Shown here: positions 10,127-14,951 of the stretch, piece after piece
Layout: each line of letters opens with the position of its first letter
Position numbering within the stretch: position 1 is the first letter of the stretch
Assembly: GCA_001970855.1 (NCBI GenBank)
Contig: LSSN01000422.1
Span: 1 to 14,951, forward strand
DNA from: Smittium culicis
Lineage: Eukaryota; Kickxellomycota; Harpellomycetes; Harpellales; Legeriomycetaceae
Reading direction: 5' to 3'
Length of the DNA: 14,951 nt
The notes under the pieces: generated by a model
Seen by the model: only the letters and a program-made list of their open reading frames with translations
The model's database searches: none
Told to the model about the DNA's origin: nothing
Program-made: the position numbers and the translations under genes

Positions 10127-10629
10127 TAAAAATTGCATAAAGTAACCATGCCTAATATATATTTTTAATATCATTATAAATTAGAAAATCGGCTCCACCA
10201 ACTATTAGGTTAGAAAAAAAAAATACTTAATATCAGAAAAAATACAAAATAAATCAGCTATATCTTGGAAACATGAATTAAATGGACATAAAATAAGAAC
10301 ATGCTCCCATGATTAGAAAATTAACTAAAAAAATGAAGAAATAATTAGGAAAAAAGTTGAAAATGATATAAATAGTTTACTAAAAAAATAATAATTTGTA
10401 TAATTAAAGAATAAAAAAATAAAAAAATTACAAATATAAAATTACAAATTTAAAACAGTGAATGATAAGGAGAATTGATGAAAAAGGCAGTAAAAGCATA
10501 ATTATTATTATTATATTATATTTATGGTAATTTAAATTAGGTGAAAATTGGGTAAGTTCATATTAATATATTCTAGTATTACTAAGATATTGAATATTAT
10601 TAAATAGTAAATATACTAAGTTATTAAGT

Positions 10630-11620
10630 TGGTATCATCAGTTGAAGATATATTTTGTTGAAGAGATGCAAGAGTTGGTTGAGTTATTTTTTGAAATTGA
10701 ATTTGATCAAAGTATATGAGATATTAATGGTTTATTAATTTATTGATTATTTTTGGTTTTTGAGTTTTTTGATGATTATTAGTTTTTTCATTTGATTTAA
10801 AAAGCCTAGATTATGTAGTTTTTTGACAATTTTTATATTTAATGATGGTGTAAGAAATCGATTTAAAATTTTTTAAGATTACGAGTTGTTGAAGATGCAT
10901 AATTATTCCTTTTTTTTTAAATTTCGTTGAAATTTTTGAGCTTTTTATCTTGGTTGAAGATTTTTTATGTTGATATTGGATGAATATTTGGTGTTGATCT
11001 TTGTTAAACATTTTCAATTTGGTAAAGATTTTTAAATTGTTCAAGTTTATTGTACTTTTACATTCGTTTAGTTTTTTTGAAATTTAAAAATTAATTATAT
11101 TTGATTATATTATTTAGTTTTGTACTTGTACATATTCAATAAATTAAATAATATATTTTTCACTTAATTATATTCTTAAATTTATATTTAAATTTAACTC
11201 TGATTTCTTTTAAATTTTCGTTTTTGGTTATAGCTATATTATATTAATTTTATATTCATTTATAGAAATTATAGTTTAACTTTTTTTTTTTCAACGGTTG
11301 ATTAATTTCCCAATTATTTATTTTATCTAGTTGAGGTTATAAAATGTTCAAAATTTTTTCATTTAATCTAAAAATGAAAACATAAGGCTTAAAATGGGGT
11401 AAATGAATTTTGATTGGGGGTATATTATTATTAATACCACTAAAAATTTCTCCAATATTTGTAAAAAGATAACTGTTACCGATTTTTTTATAATGAATGA
11501 ATGAATTGTTATTTATTTGTATGAATCTGATATAATTATACATATTTATTATTTATGATGTTACAGTTCAAAATTTTCACCATAAGTTGAATATAAAACA
11601 AAAAATGGGCTATTAAACTA
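10630..11620 (-). repeat. Right arm of a large diverged inverted repeat
   Basis: Reverse-complement partner of 7040-8070; the anchor blocks are listed there. The + strand here is G-containing and C-poor from about 10640 to 11060, the mirror of the left arm. Two minus-strand open stretches fall inside it: 10811-11044, 77 codons from a TTG start, and 11337-11543, 68 codons. The corresponding frame in the left arm is interrupted within about 14 codons, so there is no sign of selection on a shared protein and I do not call them genes. Weaker similarity seems to continue outward to about 11760. Confidence 0.8.
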
Positions 11621-13146
11621 TTTTGAACAGTTTTCGATGTTATTTATTGATTAAAGATTTAATCAAGAAATAAATAAACGCTGAAATATATTGTTAATTG
11701 CTTTTAATCAGCTAATTTATATTATTTAATTCGATTCTTGCTACTTTTTAACTAATTTCAATTCAATTTTCATCATAAGATCACTTATGTATATGATAAA
11801 ATGTCGAATATTAATAGATAATTGGTATTTTTTTGACTATATGTCAATAATTCGTTTTAAATCTCATATCTTAAGACTAAAATAATCTAATTATAAATGA
11901 TAGGTATATAAAATAGTGGAAATAAATAAATGAAAATTCCGGAATAAGTGCAGCAAAATGGTTCAAAATAAAGTATAAAATAAAAAAAAACTTATTTATC
12001 TAAAAACTAATGGAATTTACAAGCTATAGTTGGAGAATAAAAATTAATAAAATTTGTGGACCAAAATATTTAGAATTATTTTAGTAACATTTATTAATAG
12101 CAACTTTGATTTTTTGATTTATTAATTATATTTTTTCAATAGTATTATATTTTTTAATATTAAAAAATACTAATTTTATGATAACAGTTTCTATCAATTT
12201 ATATTAATTGGATACTCAGAGCTGTAAAAAGAATAGAGTATATTTATGAAAAGTAAATAATTATAATTTAATCATCGCTGAAATTGATTTTTGTTTAATA
12301 TTTTTTAGTTTTAACACTAATTGATGCAATAAAAAAAGAAATACCCTAAAAAATGGCAATAGGTTAAAAATTATATGTTATTGACTTTCATTTTTTAATC
12401 CAAGACTAAGATCAATTATATACTATGTCACGAATATTTATTAAACTAAAATAATTTCTCAAGGATATACAGATATTTATCTAGAATAATTCTGTCTAAT
12501 TTTAAATTAAGTTTATAATTATTTTTACAATTAAAAAATTTAATCTAGATTTAAAGGGTCTGATTATTAATATTAAAAAATTAAAAGTTACGATATAAAG
12601 TGTTTAAAAATAAACTGTAGAATCAGATTTCCGACTAAAAACATTTTATAATAAATAAAAAGTATAAAAAATTGAATATTATTTATCCAAAGTTGTATGC
12701 AATAATTTTAATATTATAGTTTTTTTATTTTCTATCTTTAAAGAAGCGGTTGGAAATTTTATTATAATTGGATTGATTTAAATTATTAAGTGAACCTCAA
12801 TTATATCAATTAAATTTTGTATTTACTATTTAATTTAATATCGCTTTTACATAATTATTCTTAAATTATGAATCCGATTATTCAATATATTTCTGCATTG
12901 ATTAATTTCACTGGAGAGCGGCTAAAAAAAGTCAAAATAAAGACAAAAAAAATGCAAATTTATTATTATTTAAATTTTATTATTTCTATTAACTCTTTAA
13001 CTTTTTATATCCTTCAGGAGAACAGATTTTTTTTGATATATAAATTATATACATATATATAGTAAATAAATTCATTTAATATCACGATTTAGATTGGTTA
13101 AAAATATAATTATTATAATAAAATTGAATTTTGGTTTATCAGGTTA
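11621..13146. other. A+T-rich non-coding stretch, no gene seen
   Basis: About 1.5 kb with no supportable gene, RNA or repeat beyond the fading outer edge of the right inverted-repeat arm (to about 11760). A + strand open stretch of 64 codons at 12868-13062 starts with ATG but has no recognisable feature, and its C-terminal half is the I, Y, L and F mix expected of T-rich DNA. Confidence 0.6.
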
Positions 13147-13181
13147 TTATGATTATGATTATGATTATGATTATGATTATG
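13147..13181 (+). repeat. Hexanucleotide microsatellite (TTATGA), about 5.8 copies
   Basis: Five uninterrupted TTATGA units followed by TTATG. The array is flanked by AGGTTA on the left and TGGAATTGG on the right. Read in another phase the unit is ATGATT, one base different from ATGAGT, the minus-strand unit of the array at 14796-14951. Confidence 0.95.
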
Positions 13182-14795
13182 TGGAATTGGAGCGCTGGAA
13201 ATGAATACTATTAATATTATTATATCTGTATCAAAAAGTTACAGATTAGAAAATCTATTTCATTTAGTTTTTTTAATTAAAATTTTCTTAAATTTCATAT
13301 TTAAATAAAAATAGTATATGAATACTTATTTAGAAATAGAGCACATATATCCATAGAGAGTTACATTATATAAATTTTCTTATTCAACCACTAATCTATA
13401 GTAAAAATGAACATTTATTTCGAAAATAAAATTCAAAAAGTGATACAAAAAAATAGGTACAAAAATAAATATTCTTTTAAAATCCAGGTAATAAAATTTA
13501 TTTGTGATTTTCATTTTGCAAATTTTGGGTCGAAAAAATATTTTTCTTAATTAATCATCTTTTATAATTTTATTTTTCAGGGATATTATATTTTAAAATA
13601 TGAAAAATTTTTTATATTTGACTTAAAATATGCATTAAGTTTGTATAAAATTGAGTGAAATTTTTATATCAATTTCTTAAAATAAAAGAAATTAAATGTT
13701 AAATTATCCATTCATGTTATTTTTAATATCAATAAGACTGTATTTAACTTTCAAAAATATAAGATATCACTAATATATGATACTTCAAGATAAATTTGGC
13801 GATAATTTCCAAATGAGTTATTTTTTTTATTATCATAGCATATCCTAATTATGGTAGTTTAGCAGCGTTAATTTTTTTTCTTGGATAAACCTCAAACTTA
13901 TCTATCTATAATGCAGGTTTTATATTAAATATAAATTTAGCTTATTTTAAACAGGATTTAATTAAAGGTTCCACATATTTTATTCATTAAGACTTTTACA
14001 TTAAAATTTATTATATATTTTGCATTACTAAAAAAACAAAAGCACTGTTATATAGAAGAAAATAAATATAACTGTATTATTAATTGATAGAATCTAAATC
14101 TAAATTTAATATTTCCTGGGCCAAAGATATTAAATTAATTGAAAAAACTATTATTCAAACAATATAGCAATCTTTTTTATTTGAATGAGTTATACATATT
14201 AGTATATAATTTCCAAAAATCATAAAAATCTATTCATTTTTAATTTAGTTTGCTAATTTTGCAAGTTAAAAATATTTCAATCATATTTTAATAACACTAA
14301 CACTTTAATTATAATTTTATTTTTGTTTTTTTCTGTATATACTTAAAAAATTAAAGATCATTATATTTTATTTAAAATAAATTAAAAAATACAGTTTTAA
14401 TATATTAAAAGAATAACATGATAAAGGTATTTTATATTGTAAATATTCAATAAAAAGTTCAATTATATCTATGTTTTTTATTGTAAAAGGTAATATTTTA
14501 AATTTGCCAAGAATTTATTATATTCATATTTATAAAATATAGTGGATTTTTAATGAAAATAAATACAAATGTGTATTATTTATTAATTTTTTATAGGATA
14601 ATAATAAAAATTAATAAAATTTAAATTTATTTTATTATCATATATATTACTATAATTATTTTTGGCTGTCTTTTATTTTTTGATACTATTTTTTAATTTT
14701 GAGAATAAAATTAGCAGATTTTTTTTAATATTTAAGGAAAATATTTTTTTGAGAGATTATTTGTGGAGTTTATCTTTTCGTAATAAAATTTTCAA
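13182..14795. other. A+T-rich non-coding stretch, no gene seen
   Basis: About 1.6 kb with no gene, RNA or ordered repeat that I can support. Stops are dense in all frames. The first 20 nt (GTGGAATTGGAGCGCTGGAA near 13181-13200) are locally richer in G and include the palindrome AGCGCT. The last 40 nt before the ACTCAT array show nothing that explains where the array starts. Confidence 0.65.
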
Positions 14796-14951
14796 ACTCA
14801 TACTCATACTCATACTCATACTCATACTCATACTCATACTCATACTCATACTCATACTCATACTCATACTCATACTCATACTCATACTCATACTCATACT
14901 CATACTCATACTCATACTCATACTCATACTCATACTCATACTCATACTCAT
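14796..14951 (+). repeat. Perfect hexanucleotide microsatellite (ACTCAT)26, runs off the window
   Basis: Twenty-six exact ACTCAT units in 156 nt with no interruption, ending only because the window ends, so the true length is unknown. On the minus strand it is ATGAGT, which gives an apparent Met-Ser repeat open frame of 64 codons (14757-14951). That frame is an artefact of the repeat period being a multiple of three. The perfect copies in a sequence where all other repeats are diverged point to recent slippage expansion. Confidence 0.97.

Larger units (their letters stand above)
8071..10629. other. Spacer between the inverted-repeat arms
   Basis: About 2.5 kb between the arms. The left part (about 8200-8640) is T-rich and the right part (about 9770-10480) is A-rich on the same strand, a mirror-like asymmetry. 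Neither clearly aligns with the other. The middle holds a tRNA-like patch (8979-9092), short stop-broken open stretches on the + strand (9139-9357 and 9608-10126), a 9-bp hairpin AAATTTTAA / TTAAAATTT at 9008-9016 and 9022-9030, and an A8T8 palindrome at 8859-8874. No intact gene is present. Confidence 0.6.

Noticed and set aside
10499..10520. ATT trinucleotide run as a microsatellite
   Set aside because: Only about five units with drifting edges, as expected in DNA this rich in A and T.
10811..11044. 77-codon minus-strand open frame as a gene
   Set aside because: It starts at TTG, is mostly K, I, S, Q and N, and lies in the right inverted-repeat arm. The same frame in the left arm is broken by stops, so no protein is conserved.
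11337..11543. 68-codon minus-strand open frame as a gene
   Set aside because: It lies within the right arm, with no recognisable domain. One open frame of this length is expected by chance in this much A+T-rich sequence.
14757..14951. Minus-strand open frame of alternating Met and Ser
   Set aside because: It is only the ACTCAT hexamer array read in one phase. The array length, not selection, keeps the frame open, and the tail after the repeat is short and unrecognised.
14796..14951. ACTCAT array as a telomere
   Set aside because: Known telomeric repeats have a G-rich strand with runs of G. ATGAGT/ACTCAT has none, and the array's position at the edge is simply where the window was cut.
1..14951. 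CRISPR array, bacterial operon, rRNA or organelle genome
   Set aside because: No regularly spaced exact repeats with unique spacers, no ribosome-binding-site-led long ORFs and no rRNA-like blocks. An organelle or symbiont genome this long would show dense genes.

Overview
The window is extremely A+T-rich (by eye about four-fifths A+T; not computed). It has long A and T runs, hexanucleotide microsatellites, diverged repeats and no convincing protein-coding gene on either strand. Stop codons are dense in all six frames. The few open stretches of 60-77 codons are the length expected by chance at this composition, and none has a recognisable domain, signal or operon-like spacing. No rRNA, intact tRNA, CRISPR array or bacterial-type gene layout is visible. 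The best reading is an intergenic, repeat-laden stretch of an A+T-rich eukaryotic nuclear genome. A TTAA-flanked piggyBac-like terminus and a tRNA-derived SINE-like patch fit an arthropod (for example an A+T-rich insect), but the species cannot be fixed from the sequence.

Layout. 1-3130 is featureless A+T-rich DNA with one diverged direct repeat of about 45 bp (830-876 and 1088-1131). 3131-3480 is a compact, more G+C-containing island: a TTAA-CCCTTT terminus resembling a piggyBac-family transposon end, followed by two diverged copies of a unit of about 135 bp. 3481-7000 is again largely featureless. It holds a 21-nt T run (6152-6172), a small patch of possible hairpins (6326-6367) and an unsupported hydrophobic ORF (6423-6605).

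The main structure is a large, old inverted repeat. The left arm (about 7040-8070) reads as the reverse complement of the right arm (about 10630-11620), with a spacer of about 2.5 kb. Anchor blocks occur in the same order, and their coordinates add to nearly the same number (18736-18744 across about 340 bp of the left arm). I take this to be the remains of a foldback-like or long-TIR transposon, or of two copies of one repeat family in opposite orientation. The spacer carries a tRNA-like patch (8979-9092) and short stop-broken stretches on the + strand whose residue content looks more protein-like than their surroundings (9608-10126). These may be relics of an element's gene, but I recognise no family.

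The right end has an imperfectly bounded TTATGA hexamer array (13147-13181) and a perfect 26-copy ACTCAT array (14796-14951) that runs off the window. I find no genes working together here; what can be read is repeat and mobile-element history.
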